This document shows positions 44,923 through 55,517 of a stretch of DNA of 64,000 nt, one piece after another. A program made the translations under genes and the position numbers. Numbering within the stretch: position 1 is the stretch's first letter; each line of letters begins with the position of its first letter. The stretch lies in assembly GCA_021234155.1 (NCBI GenBank), contig JAJEKV010000062.1:1074261-1138260 (forward strand), in the 5' to 3' direction. The DNA is from Isoetes taiwanensis. Taxonomy: Eukaryota; Streptophyta; Lycopodiopsida; Isoetales; Isoetaceae. The notes under the pieces are model-generated. The model had not been told where the DNA came from. It did not search any database and saw only the letters and a list, made by a program, of their open reading frames with translations.

Positions 44923-45065
44923 AACCTTTTTGTAAATAATGAACATTTTTTAATATAAAGAATTTTTGTGTAGATAAAGCGTCAAATCTTGTTTAAATAA
45001 GTTAAGATATTGATTTCTAGCTTTTGTTTCAGTTAAATTGGAGCTTTGAGCAAAATAGAGACGAT

Positions 45066-45330
45066 GTCTCACACGTCGCGCCAGGACAGAAAATGAGAAT
45101 CTCATTTTCGGGCTGGGCGCAACGTGTGAGACCATGCCCAAAAGTGCCCAAAACAGCTCCAAATCGACCAAATAAGGGGTCAATTCTGCCTAACTCGACG
45201 AGTTTAGTGGAATTACAGCCTTAGATCACCCAAATTGAGTAGGTCTAGCCCAATTAGGACCCATGTCTCACACGCCGCCAGCCAGACGTAAAATGAGATT
45301 CTCAAAATCGGTCGGCGCAAACGGTGAGAC
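45066..45330. repeat. Second pair of TCTCACACGT hairpins
   Basis: Hairpins at 45066-45132 (close match to the first pair) and 45265-45330 (more diverged: GTCTCACACGCCGCC ... GGCGCAAACGGTGAGAC). Spacing between the two (199 bases) equals that of the first pair (201 bases), so the pair was duplicated as a unit. It lies 180-445 bases upstream of the TATA box at 45511. Confidence 0.9.
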
Positions 45331-45510
45331 CTCGCACCATTTTCTTCACCAAATGATCTCCAGCTTTGCAATAGGTTCATTAGTTGTTCTTAGCATGCTT
45401 TAAACCAAAAATTAGCCTCCAAACACTCAATTGCACCTCCTAATAGGTCGGTCGAATCGCCAACTCCAAGGAATTCTAGGTCATCCAAAAATTAGGGTTT
45501 TCCACTTTTC

Positions 45511-45519
45511 TATAAATAG
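45511..45519 (+). promoter_or_regulatory. Second internal TATA box
   Basis: TATAAATAG, the same nine bases as at 43578, 124 bases before the ATG at 45635, and followed by a related leader ('ttaggcgatcttccagcccc'). Confidence 0.65.
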
Positions 45520-45634
45520 ATCCATCATTTTTCATTTGGCACCCCGCAAGTTTGCTCTCCACTCGCTTAGGCGATCTTCCAGCCCCCCGAGGCGCTTCTA
45601 CATCCGGCCTGTTACTCCCTTCTTCGCTAGATCA

Positions 45635-46405
45635 ATGACCACCGCCGACTTCAAGCGATGGTACAAATACAAGACCCATGTCGCCGAGGCGGATGTCAAC
45701 GACATCTTCCAAGTTTTGGGAAAGAAATTGATATCCAAGCCACGCTAAATGCAACCCCAAAGATACGTGCAAGTGCTAGCAGAGTTTCAAGCTAGGGTAG
45801 GACCCTCCCTTGTTCATGTTCCCCTTGCATAGGATATTTTGTTCCCCGCCCATCCTTTCAAGCGCCTTTGGAGGATGTCCCCAACATCGCCAAGTACCTA
45901 ACCAACAAAGCGCAAAGGCTGCCAGATTACATGGTCCTTACAGCCAACAGGACCAAGCACTTCTCCTACACCGCGGCCTTAGCCATTTTTTTATCCCACC
46001 GTGCCGAAAACCCAATGGGGGCAACCTCTATCCCTCCGATGGAGGTGGACCCCATAGCAGTGCAGGAAGAAGAGCAGATGCGTTTGCAATATCAGCAAGA
46101 GCAGGAAGGAGAAGACGAAGAAGAAGAGGAGTCCGACGAGCACTCGCAGGAGGAACGGCAACAAGCGTAATCAGAGATGGCTTAACTTTGAGCAGAGCCG
46201 CGTAACATCGATTGCTTCCTCACTGCTAGGCATCACAAGCCTAGCCCCAATCATCATCAACCGAGAGGAGTAGTTACCCTCAACATCCGTAACCTTCCCC
46301 GAAAGTGCAGAGGGGAGCTCGATTGGACGAACTACTCCACCAGCTACGGGCAGCCGACTTGGACGACTTCATCGTCCGGGGAGCCCCTGACTTTCCGCCC
46401 AAGTG
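45635..46405 (+). pseudogene. Second accessory ORF of the chromovirus, family unknown
   Basis: Starts M-T-T-A-D-F-K-R-W-Y-K-Y-K-T-H-V-A-E-A-D. TAA at 45746 and TAG at 45830 interrupt an otherwise plausible frame (both could derive from Gln codons by C-to-T), a frameshift follows near 45866, and 45868-46170 continues with L-E-D-V-P-N-I-A-K-Y-L, L-P-D-Y-M-V-L-T-A-N-R and an acidic Q/E-rich tail (E-E-E-E-S-D-E-H). Near 46310-46405 another frame gives L-D-E-L-L-H-Q-L-R-A-A-D-L-D-D-F and a stop. I looked for H4, H2A and H2B motifs and found none. It might be a second captured host gene or an extended gag-like product. Its promoter module duplicates that of the H3-like ORF. Confidence 0.5.
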
Positions 46406-47460
46406 AGGGAAGCCGACACTTACACAGAGAGTCGACTTCGCATATCCGTGCCTACAAAGAAAGATCGTGCAAATGATGGACGAGCGAGAGCCGCCAACAG
46501 AGGAGGAGTTCCTCGCCTCCGTGAACGATGGGGATCCGTGGGGAAGACCACAAGCATTTTAATGCCGAGGCCTTCGACACCACCTCCATCAAGAGGAGCA
46601 GAATCGACCTCAGCGAAGTCGACTCCACAATTGAAGACCACCGACCTCACCGAAATAGAAGTCGATCTTTAATACGGAGGCAATGTGGCTCGAGGCCAAA
46701 CAAGCGAGAGGTTTCAAACGACGACAATGACAGTCCCCGAGGTACTACCGCCGCCGCCGCTAGATGGGGAGAATAGCGGTAATCAACCGCAAGTTCAGCC
46801 CCCCGTGAGGTGAAGAAGGAGTATTCATGCCGATTGCACTCTCGTGCTTCTAAGCAGGCATGCTCGCGATAGCGCCAAATGTCGACTACGCCGTCCCGGG
46901 TCAAGAGGGCAATGGCACTTGACCTCTTTCGACTTCGCCATACCCCATCGACGCCAGCGAGATTACGGTCACCGCAGCCCTTACATCCAACCGGGGTGGA
47001 AGAGCCGGTGAGAGCCTTTGCGTATGCTCGCCGCCAGTAAGCATCAGAACTTGGGTCATTCTAGGAACGACCCAAGTTAAGAAGTTCCTTGAGGACAACC
47101 CGTCGTCACCGGGCATTTCAAGATTAGTTAGACTCTTGATCCCTGAGACTTTTTGTACTAAAAATATTATATAATATATGAATATAATCTCTGCATAGCA
47201 CTTTAAATGTTTTGTTGATATATTTTTGCCCCACAACTATACCAACAAACATAAACAATGCAAGAGAACAAGGAAAACTAACCATATAGCCATGAACTAC
47301 TTGTGTATGCGCTAGAGGCCTAGGCTCGGGGAACGACAATGCCAAGACCTTAGGGAAGAAATGCACCCCCCTGCACTCCACCCCCGGCAAGGAACCTATT
47401 TGAAGATATGGAACCCATGACCCCAGAGGAAGAGATATCCCGATGAGGACGGACCTTGAG
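46406..47460 (+). other. Decayed coding-like stretch before gag
   Basis: Short frames in changing phases, e.g. M-M-D-E-R-E-P-P-T-E-E-E-F-L-A-S-V (~46475), S-I-K-R-S-R-I-D-L-S-E-V-D (~46590) and P-P-P-P-L-D-G-E-N-S-G-N. A tract 'aaaatattatataatatatg' lies near 47158-47180. Acidic/proline-rich composition suggests former protein-coding DNA, but I can assign nothing. Confidence 0.35.
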
Positions 47461-47462
47461 CG

Positions 47463-47472
47463 TATATAAAGG
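47463..47472 (+). promoter_or_regulatory. Third internal TATA box, before gag
   Basis: TATATAAAGG, 45 bases before the ATG at 47508 that opens the gag-like frame. It suggests gag could have its own start site in addition to the LTR promoter (inference). Confidence 0.5.
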
Positions 47473-47507
47473 CTCATAGCCGCATGCTGTGAGCTGGTTC
47501 GGGGGCA

Positions 47508-48590
47508 ATGCTCAACCGCCACAAGCATCAGCTCGAAAAACAGAAGGGACAAGAAGAGGAGCAAGAGAAGAAGATCCCCAGCTCGACCTCCTCCGACTCA
47601 AGCTCGAGTCGACCGACCGAGGAAGAAGAAGAGCAGCCCAGACCTAACAGACGCAAGGCAAAGGAACACCAAGAGGAAGGCGAGGGAACACCCCGATGGA
47701 TCGACAAAGAGACACCAGTGGCCTCCGACTACCGTAAGAAGGTAGATTCCGTGATTGGGCAATGTATGGAAGGCCCAGAATCGAATAGTTCTCTGGGAGA
47801 ACAGTCGATTGGAAGCAGAGGCATGGTCGGACTAAATGAGTGAGTACCTGCAATGCTTATGGCATGAAGGATAAAGACAAAGGAAGAGTGGCAAATGTAG
47901 CCAACTTGAAAGGAGCCGCACGGATTTGGTGGAAGGGTTATGCAAAGGCACATGGCTTGAGCAGGATGCTTGTAAGTTCGTGAAGTTTGCTAAAGCCTTC
48001 AAACGCCATTACGCCCCAAGGGAACATAAGTCTAGTATGATGCAAAGAGCTTCTACGTGTGCTGCAAAGAAGGCAACAAATCAGTCTGTAAGTATACAGA
48101 GGAATTCATGAGACTGAGGTCAGATGAAAAAGTAAATTGGGTGAGAAGCATGCAAGAGAAAGCTATATTGAGGGGTCAATGAGGAGATCCGCAAGTTTGT
48201 GAGGGCAATAAACCCTAAGACAAGATCGTAAGGCAGTCCAAGGCTATAAGCTTGCAAGGGACTGACCTCGTAATAGCGGGCGAGGGCAAAAAGATTTCCG
48301 TGACAAAGGCAAGGCGACAGAAGCTATAGCCCTAGAGCAGCCAAATTCCCAGTCCAAATTTAGAGCCCCATATGGTGGCAAACTGGGAAACAAACAAAGA
48401 GAAGAAGCAGTGTGTCCTTCAAGGACAAGCAGAGGGGTCAAACTACTCCAAAGCAAAGGCGATCCTTTTGCAGCGATGCCCAAGGAAAAGAGACAGAGTG
48501 CATAGAAAAGCAAAATTTTGTTTCAAAAAAGCTTCCAACATAGGACAAATGAAACCCGCCTCTACGCCATGAATGCAAATACTTAGCGGA
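47508..48590 (+). pseudogene. Gag of the chromovirus
   Basis: The first 111 codons are low-complexity and charged (S-S-T-S-S-D-S-S-S-S, E-E-E-E-E-Q). The capsid-like Retrotrans_gag region follows in shifted frames: N-L-K-G-A-A-R-I-W-W-K-G-Y-A-K-A-H-G (~47906-47957), F-A-K-A-F-K-R-H-Y-A-P-R-E-H-K (~47985-48027), then K-S-V-C-K-Y-T-E-E-F-M-R-L-R (~48080-48122). A possible degraded zinc knuckle (C-F-K-K-A-S-N-I-G-Q-M-K) lies near 48520. Gag packages the RNA. At least three frameshifts. Confidence 0.75.
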
Positions 48591-48591
48591 G

Positions 48592-49254
48592 TTGGGAGAT
48601 TGGGACACTCTGTCTGACGACGACGGCGAGGAAGCCCACGACTACATTCAGGGTGAGTGTCATATCTTTGCCGCAATAGATACAGAGCAAGCAGAGAGCC
48701 AATATAAAGTAATTTCCACAATAGGGAAGGCCAAGGCCAAGTCCTTCATAGTCTTGATAGACTCAGGAAGTAGCCATAACTTTGCATCCCCCAGAATGGT
48801 CCAAATGTTGAAGTTGAAACCACTAAAGTCAAAGCCAAGGCCTGTTGTCTTAGCAAGTGGTGCAGTAAGGCAGATGGCAGGCAAAAGAATTAACTTCGAC
48901 ATCGACTTGCCAGGGATTAAGATCCAGATGGGAGCAGAAGTAATGGGCATTGGCAAGTACGACCTGATCATAGGAATGGAGTACCTTGGACCAGCAGGGG
49001 CCATTATCGATTGTGGAAAGCGGAAGGTGACCTTCCCAACACCCGACGGCAAGATCATTGAGATCACAGGTAAAGAAGTTGTTCCCATCATGCGTTGTAT
49101 GTCTTCTAAGCGAATCGCTCAAGTGCATCAAGAGCGAACAGTGGCATACATCTTCAAGCTTGAGATTGACGAGCCCGGGCGAGGAAAGCAAAGAAGACAG
49201 AGTGCTCGCCAAGTTGCCGAAGCAAATAGCTCAGCTGATCACGGAGTTCCATGA
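48592..49254 (+). CDS. Aspartic protease region of pol
   Basis: A 220-codon open frame, the longest undamaged part of pol. Catalytic motif L-I-D-S-G-S-S-H-N-F at ~48756-48785, flap-like G-A-V-R-Q-M, and the second conserved block D-L-I-I-G-M-E-Y-L (~48963-48989). This is the retropepsin-type protease that matures Gag-Pol, in its usual place ahead of RT. The frame ends by a shift near 49254. Confidence 0.85.
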   Translation: MGDWDTLSDDDGEEAHDYIQGECHIFAAIDTEQAESQYKVISTIGKAKAKSFIVLIDSGSSHNFASPRMVQMLKLKPLKSKPRPVVLASGAVRQMAGKRINFDIDLPGIKIQMGAEVMGIGKYDLIIGMEYLGPAGAIIDCGKRKVTFPTPDGKIIEITGKEVVPIMRCMSSKRIAQVHQERTVAYIFKLEIDEPGRGKQRRQSARQVAEANSSADHGVP

Positions 49255-49990
49255 TCTCTTTCCGTGATGAGATCAAACAGCTCACCAGATAGGGGAGTCG
49301 AAAGTGTGAGATAGCACTCGAACCGAGCAAAGCCGACAAGTAAGGCTCCATACGTAATGACGACGCAGAGTTGACGGAGCCGAAGAAGCAATTGTAGTGG
49401 AGTTGCTCGACCTAGGCTTCATTAGACCTAGTGTCTCGCCATTTGGAGCCCATTCTCTTTGTAAAGAAGAAGGATGGCGCTTTAAGAATGTGCATAGACT
49501 ATAGGCGCTTGAACAAGCACACCATTAAGAACAAGTACGCCCCCCCCCGTGATCGTATTTAATTTGATGGATCAACTCCAAGGTGCAAAGGTCTTCCAAA
49601 ATCGACTTAAGGTCGCTTATCATCGATCGATAAAGGAAGAAGATATCCATAAGTCCGCCTTCTAACGCGGTATGGGCATTATGAGTTCACGGTAATGCCT
49701 TTCGCTTATCGAATGCCCCGCCGACGCTCATGAGGCTCATGAACGACATCTTCGTGGGAGTTTTGAGACACCTTTGTGATTGTATTCTTTGATGACATTT
49801 TGGTGTATAGCGATCCCTTGAAGAGCACGCATAACACTTAAGGAGAGTGCTAGAGAAGTTGAAGAGGCACCAGTAAATGCCAAGTTGTCGGGCGTCACTT
49901 CGCAAAATGGGAAGGTGGAATACCGTGGTCATGTGATCTCGCAGTAAGGAATCTCGACGGATCCCCGCCAAGATTGAAGCCGCCATTCAA
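49255..49990 (+). pseudogene. Reverse transcriptase of the chromovirus
   Basis: Fragments in several frames: [21 protein letters not shown], split here as F-V-K-K-K-D-G (~49458) and C-I-D-Y-R-R-L-N-K (~49491-49517); K-I-D-L-R-like block near 49600; and the catalytic V-F-F-D-D-I-L-V-Y-S (~49783-49812), intact. A run of nine C at 49544-49552 sits where sequence quality looks poor. At least six frameshifts. Confidence 0.8.
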
Positions 49991-50189
49991 AGGGCCGGGC
50001 CGAAGAATATGCATGAAGTCGGTTTTTCTACCAGCAGTGGTACTACAGAAGTTCGTGGAAGAATCTTTGCTAAGATAGCGCCCCGCTAACGACTTGACGA
50101 GGGTGGAGAAAGTGAAAGATTGGGCGTAGCATTGGCACAAGAAAGCCCGCTGTGGTTTGAATTGTTGAAGGAAGCTTTAACAACCGCCC

Positions 50190-50590
50190 CGCCTTAACCC
50201 CGCTGACCCTCGAGAAAGATAAGCTTGTAGCAACAGACGCGAGTAAGATAGCTACAAAAAGCAGCCCTCATGCAAGAAGAGCGCGTGGTAGCGATGATTC
50301 TAGGAAGATGAACGACGCAACGCCGCTTACCCCACCCACGCATCGTGAATTGCTTGCGGTTGTCGTGGCATTAAGAATTTGGAGGCACTACCTTTTGGGA
50401 AGGAAGTTCCAGCTTGGATACGCACTCATCGAGCCTCCAAGATGTATTCACGCGAACCACACCTCAACCCGAGGCGTAGAAGGTGGATGGAGTTCCTTGA
50501 AGAGTATGACTTTGATATAGTCTACAAGCCGTGGAAGCTCAATGTGGTAGCGATGCGCTTTCAAGGCATCCCCGACAACTAGAGTGCATT
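50190..50590 (+). pseudogene. RNase H of the chromovirus
   Basis: V-A-T-D-A-S (~50229, first catalytic Asp), then T-H-R-E-L-L-A-V-V-V-A-L-R-I-W-R-H-Y (~50338-50391, catalytic Glu helix), then in another frame S-K-M-Y-S-R-E-P-H-L-N and W-M-E-F-L-E-E-Y-D-F-D-I-V-Y-K-P (~50487-50534). This is the usual RNase H plus tether of plant gypsy elements, degrading RNA in the RNA-DNA hybrid. Frameshifts separate the pieces. Confidence 0.8.
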
Positions 50591-50779
50591 GCAATGCAAT
50601 TTCAACGCCTCCAAATGAACTTTGGTAAGAAGATTGAAGAGTCCTTGCCAACGGACGGGGATTTCAAGGAAGTGATGGGCAAGCCTCTCTAGAGAGGCTA
50701 GAACAGATAAGGAGCGGGAAACCTTTAAACATTATAAGAAGGAAGGCAACCTGTTATACCATAAGAACAAGTTGTGCGC

Positions 50780-51490
50780 ACCAATCATCGTGTAAGGAAA
50801 TTGATCCTCCACGACACGCGACAACAAAATTCAATAGCCGGCCATGCGATTCATGAAAACATATTTCAAAGTGCGCAGCAGCCTATTATTGGCCAGAATG
50901 AAGAAGCAAGTAGCTCGCTACATCGAGAATGCCGCTTATGTCGCCAGACGAAGGCGAAGCAACTTCAATTCCAGTGAGCATTAGAGCCATTGGCGGTGCC
51001 AAACGCTAAGTGGGAGGTGATTAGCATGGATTTCATCACAGACTCCCAAGGACCGCAAGAGGGAAAGATGCTGATGGTAGTAGCCTCGATAAGTTGTCGA
51101 AAATGGCACATTTTGTGCCTTGCAGACCACGATACAGCCTATGGATACAAATGGGCTCTTCACCAAAGAGATTTTCGTGCTTCATGGCATGCCAAGGGAG
51201 ATTATCTCCCATGTGGATCCGGTTCATGAGTGCCTTCCGCAAGACCTCTTTACGACGATTCTCGACCAAGTTATCCATGAGCACGCATATCATCCCCGCA
51301 TCGATGGCCAAACGGAGCTTTACCAACAGATTTTAGAGGACATGCTACTTAAACTATGTCCGAATAAGCAAGGTATGTGGGAAGAATTTATTCACTTGGT
51401 GGAATTTGCCTACAATAGCACCAAGCGTGAATCATCCCAAATGTCGCCGCTTATGATTAATTACGCTATCGCTGTAACTCCGCATTAATT
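50780..51490 (+). pseudogene. Integrase of the chromovirus
   Basis: The HHCC zinc domain is recognisable (L-I/L-H-D-T-R ... A-G-H ... C-R-L-C-R-Q-T-K-A-K, ~50805-50960). Core: W-E-V-I-S-M-D-F-I-T (first Asp, ~51011), S-K-M-A-H-F-V-P-C (~51095), S-H-V-D-P-V (second Asp, in place of S-D-R-D, ~51210), H-P-R-I-D-G-Q-T-E (Glu, ~51291-51317), then E-F-A-Y-N-S-T. All three DDE positions can be located but lie in three frames. Confidence 0.8.
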
Positions 51491-51799
51491 TGGCACAACC
51501 CCGCGGTCAAAAGTGGAAGTTTCAAGCAGCCAGATGTTGGCCGATATGCGCAGCCTTGTGGAAGAAGTTCGAGGGTATTTGCTAGCAGCAAGAAGTCGAT
51601 AAAAAGCATCGCCGACAAGCATCGAACAAATGAGAGTTCAAAGTTGGAGATGATGTATGGCTCAAGATCAAGGTGAAGCAGCTAAGCTCGACCTGAATTG
51701 CAAGAAGCTTGCTCCAAGGTGGGCTGGACCTTCGTAATAGTCAAGAGAGTAGGTAATCAATCCTACAAGCTAGACTTGCCAAAGACACCTAAAGATTCA

Positions 51800-52035
51800 T
51801 AAGGTCTTCCACGTGAGTTTGTTGAAGAAGCACACTCCAAATCCGCACGGTCTTGGACTCTCAACGTTGTTGGAAATGACGGAGGAGCAAATTGAAATAG
51901 TTCCGCAATTGATTCTTGATAAAGCTTTCAAGAAAACGAGGAGATCGAATTCCTCCAAGATTTGGTCAAGTGGGGACACTTACCGCTGGAAGACGCGACA
52001 TGGGTACTTAAGAAAGATTTAGTGAAGCAAAGTAC
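51800..52035 (+). pseudogene. Integrase C-terminal chromodomain
   Basis: After V-F-H-V-S-L-L-K-K (~51806-51832) two frames complement each other: one gives I-V-P-Q-L-I-L-D-K (~51898), the other E-I-E-F-L-Q-D-L-V-K-W, L-P-L-E-D-A-T-W-V (~51943-52002). The V-K-W ... A-T-W pattern is the chromodomain core of chromoviruses, which steers integration to marked chromatin. Confidence 0.75.
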
Positions 52036-52960
52036 CACGCTTTATGGAGCAATGGGACGGCAAGGTCATCTCCCAAGAAATCGGCTCAGCATGTCGATTT
52101 GTGTAGATTAATTCTATGTTTAGTTAAGATTAATCTACGATGCAACCTACGCTTGGTATGGGTCGCATGCGTTGTTATCGGCGATGAGACCACTACGGTG
52201 ATCTCTAGGGCGTGGTATAATGTCAATGTAGGCATGACCGCTGCTTTCCTTTGGGCGAAAGTGGAAGGTAGATTAGAAAGTCTACTGTCCGACGGTAGAG
52301 ACGACCTCGAGAAAAGGAGGTCATGAAGGAATGCACCGATAGGAAAAGCACCTCTAGCCCCATATATGCTTTGATAGGAGGAATCGGCCTTCACGCCCAT
52401 ATACCGAAGGACCTATCCTCCACGCCGGGCAACTAGGGTGTAGGCATGAGCGCATATAGGCATATAGGTGTCGCCTCCACGGCCATAATGGAAGATTCAC
52501 CCTCTTCCTACGGAGATTAGCCATGCATCCATGTAGATAGGTGGGTGGTCACCATATAACCAAAAAATTTTATTAATAATTATAATGGTACTAACGTAGT
52601 ATCGACCGCAAGCAGCCAATAGAGCCTCGAGGGCAAGGAGGTCGAAGAAGTTTAAGACTTGCAACACAAATTTTGTTGGAATGTGTTGCAAGGAATGAAG
52701 AAGTACCTCTGGACGTTAATTTTAATTTTGATAAACTTAATTGTCATGTTAACTGAATTATTGAGTAATCTCTTTTAATGATGTTATGAATTGATAAGTT
52801 ATTTCATAATGTGATGGCGTGATAATGTCCTAAAAATATTACCTTAAGGTAATCTTAATAAATGTGTAAGTATTATAGTAGTTATAGTATGCATCAGGTT
52901 GATTGCAGGTTAGGACGATCCCAAGGTGGGGAGACCCACGATGTTGCGGACAGCATCATT
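52036..52960 (+). other. Non-coding 3' internal region
   Basis: Between the chromodomain and the PPT, no frame of interest. 'gattaattctatgtttagtt' / 'aagattaatctacg' near 52105-52140 is a weak inverted repeat. The PPT-like phrase 'aaggtggggaga' occurs twice (52922-52934 and 52962-52974). Confidence 0.5.
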
Positions 52961-52961
52961 T

Positions 52962-52975
52962 CAAGGTGGGGAGAA
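52962..52975 (+). promoter_or_regulatory. Polypurine tract
   Basis: 'caaggtggggagaa' directly before the TGTGACG start of the 3' LTR; this purine-rich run primes plus-strand DNA synthesis. Confidence 0.8.
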
Positions 52976-55517
52976 TGTGACGTTTCCAGACGATACGGTC
53001 CCGTGATCGATATCGCATCGCCTGTCACGCCGCATTAACGCCCCACCGACCGACGGTACGCCAAACGCAGGGCATAAAATTGATACTGGGTAGCAGAAAT
53101 CACCGTCCGGACGTCGCTTAAAGTGCTTAAACGCAGCGATTTTTCAGCACATAATAAGCATTTAACGTGCGGCAAGCACCCGATGAAATATTTTTTGGTT
53201 GATTCACAATAATTCTTCACGAAAGTGACTCAAATTTGATCTCCTAATACGTTTTTGCATCTCCAATCTAATGGAAGAGACGGCATTAGATTTTATGAAG
53301 CCATTTGTGAGATATAAGCTTTTCCCTTATAGATACCAGAAATCATTTTTTAGCTTTTTTCACTATCAATCCTCTATGGAATGATCTGAAACTTGACCTC
53401 CAAAGACGTTTTTGCATCACGAATCCAATGGAACAGACGGCATCAAATTCTGTATTGTAGTTTGTAAGATATTAGGCTTTTACTTGGAAAATATCAGAAA
53501 TCGTTTTTGGCCTCTTGCGGTGAAAATACTCAATGGATTTACCTGAAACTTGGTGTCCTAGAACGTTTTGTACTAAAAATCCATAGGAACCGACGGCAAT
53601 CCATTTCGGCAAGTAGTTTATGAGATATTGGCTTCTACTCTATGGCAACCTTGATCGAATTTTTCATGATTGTGCTCAAAATATGCAATGTAGAAGCCGC
53701 AATTTCATAAGGATCCTTAGTTTTGGATGCCGATTCCAATGAGCCATAGCTTGTCAGATTTGGTGAAGTAGATCAAATGCCACAAATGGAGTGCCCCTCG
53801 CCGTTACTGAAGCATCTGCTCATATCAAGAAATTTTAGCCGCTGATTGATTTTGATGGTCCTAATGGTCCGTGTCTTCTCATAGTGTCCATTTATTTACG
53901 CAGCTTAATATGTGCTTCGCCAAAAGTGTACCCCACTAGCAATTTTGTACCCGTAGCCGTGGGTAGCCCTAGGGGTAACGTGCCGTAAATATGTGCAACT
54001 ACTAATGTGCATTTTTCCAATGTACACATTAATGTGGGCACACATTTCCATGTGGTCACTTGATGCCAAGTGGGCCACACCCATAGGTGCAATTAATGTG
54101 CACATTTTCCAATGTACACATTAATGTGGGCACACATTTCCATGTGGGCACATTTTGCCACCTAGCCATTAAAGGCAAGTGGGCCCATTACCAATTATCC
54201 CACATGCCTAAAGGGGATAATTGGAAACCCTAGCCAACCCCTTGTCTATTAAGGGAGGGAAACCCTAACTTGCCCAATTTTCGCTTCTAGGGTTTTAGAA
54301 CTGCTCGCTCGCCGCCTCAACAGCCAAAACCGCCTCCCACTCGAGAGGTTTGCACCATTGGTTTCCCTTGATTCGAAAGCGCCAAAGAGGGATGGTCGAG
54401 CTCAGTCGAGGAGCCACTCAAGGATCAGTATTTGGTTAATTAGATAGTCTAAACCCCTGCTTCACCATAGAATCAAGAGGTTTAGCCTATTAAATTGCCC
54501 ATAGCAGCCTTTCTAGATCTCTAGATACCAACCTCTAACTAAAGAACCTAACTTTATGATGTAGATTAGATATAGTTCTTTAGTTCTTCCTCACATGTAT
54601 GTGGATGGTGTATCTCTATGAACTCCTTGTATTGGGAAGGGGGTAGAGACCTAAAGCTTGGTAGTAGATGCTCCTAGAGTAGCCTCTAGCACACTATAGA
54701 TTCGCCTCAGGTACAAGAGCCACACCAGTGTTGTGGGTGAAGGGGCCACCGGGCTAAGAAGGAGGTTCATGTCCCGACTCCTCAAAGATCCCTCCGGGTG
54801 TGTAAGGCCTACCAGGATCATTGTGACTAGGTCTAATGGCTCACCACCGAAAGCGGGTGAGGCATGGACCCGACACCGCGGAAGTGGTGTACACTTTCCG
54901 CTGGGTTCACTCAATACCGGCAAAGGGCCTCTAGTCACCTTGAGTCGGCATGTAGACTTCGAGGGGAGTGATCCCTTCCCGCCCCATCGAATCGGGAGGA
55001 TGAAGCCCAGAATAGCCCTTCCGGGCTATGCATCCCACTGGCTACAGTCAAAGTCCCGACGCTTTTCAAATTACCTACTCGCAAAGTGTGCACAGAGGGG
55101 CGGATGGAGGGACAACCCTATGCCATGTTCATATGCCACCAATCCATTGCCATGAATTCTGCCCAGAATGAACTCGAGACCCCAGCCGTCCATCCATCCC
55201 CTTGAGTCCGGAGCCTTGGGTAGAACTCCCCATATGTATTGTGCTCACCTTGTTTATGCAGATGTGATGGACCACCCCTCGAGGTGGATATGTGCTTATG
55301 TTATATACTGACATGTATGTTTACGCTTCCGCAGCTAGGTAGGCCCTGAGCGAGACGGGGTAAAATGACCCCTTCACTCTTCCCACTGGAACCAAATACG
55401 GTTGCAGCAAAGTTGTTATGTGGAGGGCCCCAGATCGCATGGAGCTGGTATGGGGAGGAACTTCCTCGCTTGTATACCTGGTGAGAGCAATCGTGATACC
55501 AGTAGGGGACGCCATTA
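52976..55517 (+). repeat. 3' LTR of the chromovirus
   Basis: Starts TGTGACGTTTCCAGACGATA like the 5' LTR and ends 'ggggacgccatta' where the 5' copy has 'ggggacgtcaca'. It contains ~880 bases (53070-53947) missing from the 5' LTR, with three diverged internal units of 'tgaaacttg...cgtttttgcat...gagacggcat' type near 53.23-53.63 kb. Differences from the 5' LTR are strongly biased to small indels at CTG/CAG, suggesting consensus errors or an unusual decay process. Confidence 0.9.

Noticed and set aside
17679-45832. Alternative genetic code with TAG/TAA read as glutamine
   Set aside because: TGA stops and frameshifts interrupt the same genes, and undamaged genes here end normally at TGA, so pseudogene decay explains it more simply.
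45635-47150. A possible second histone (H4, H2A or H2B) beside the H3-like gene
   Set aside because: I looked for the usual motifs of these histones in all plus frames and found only a weak V-R-L-L-I-P likeness near 47.13 kb, not enough to claim.
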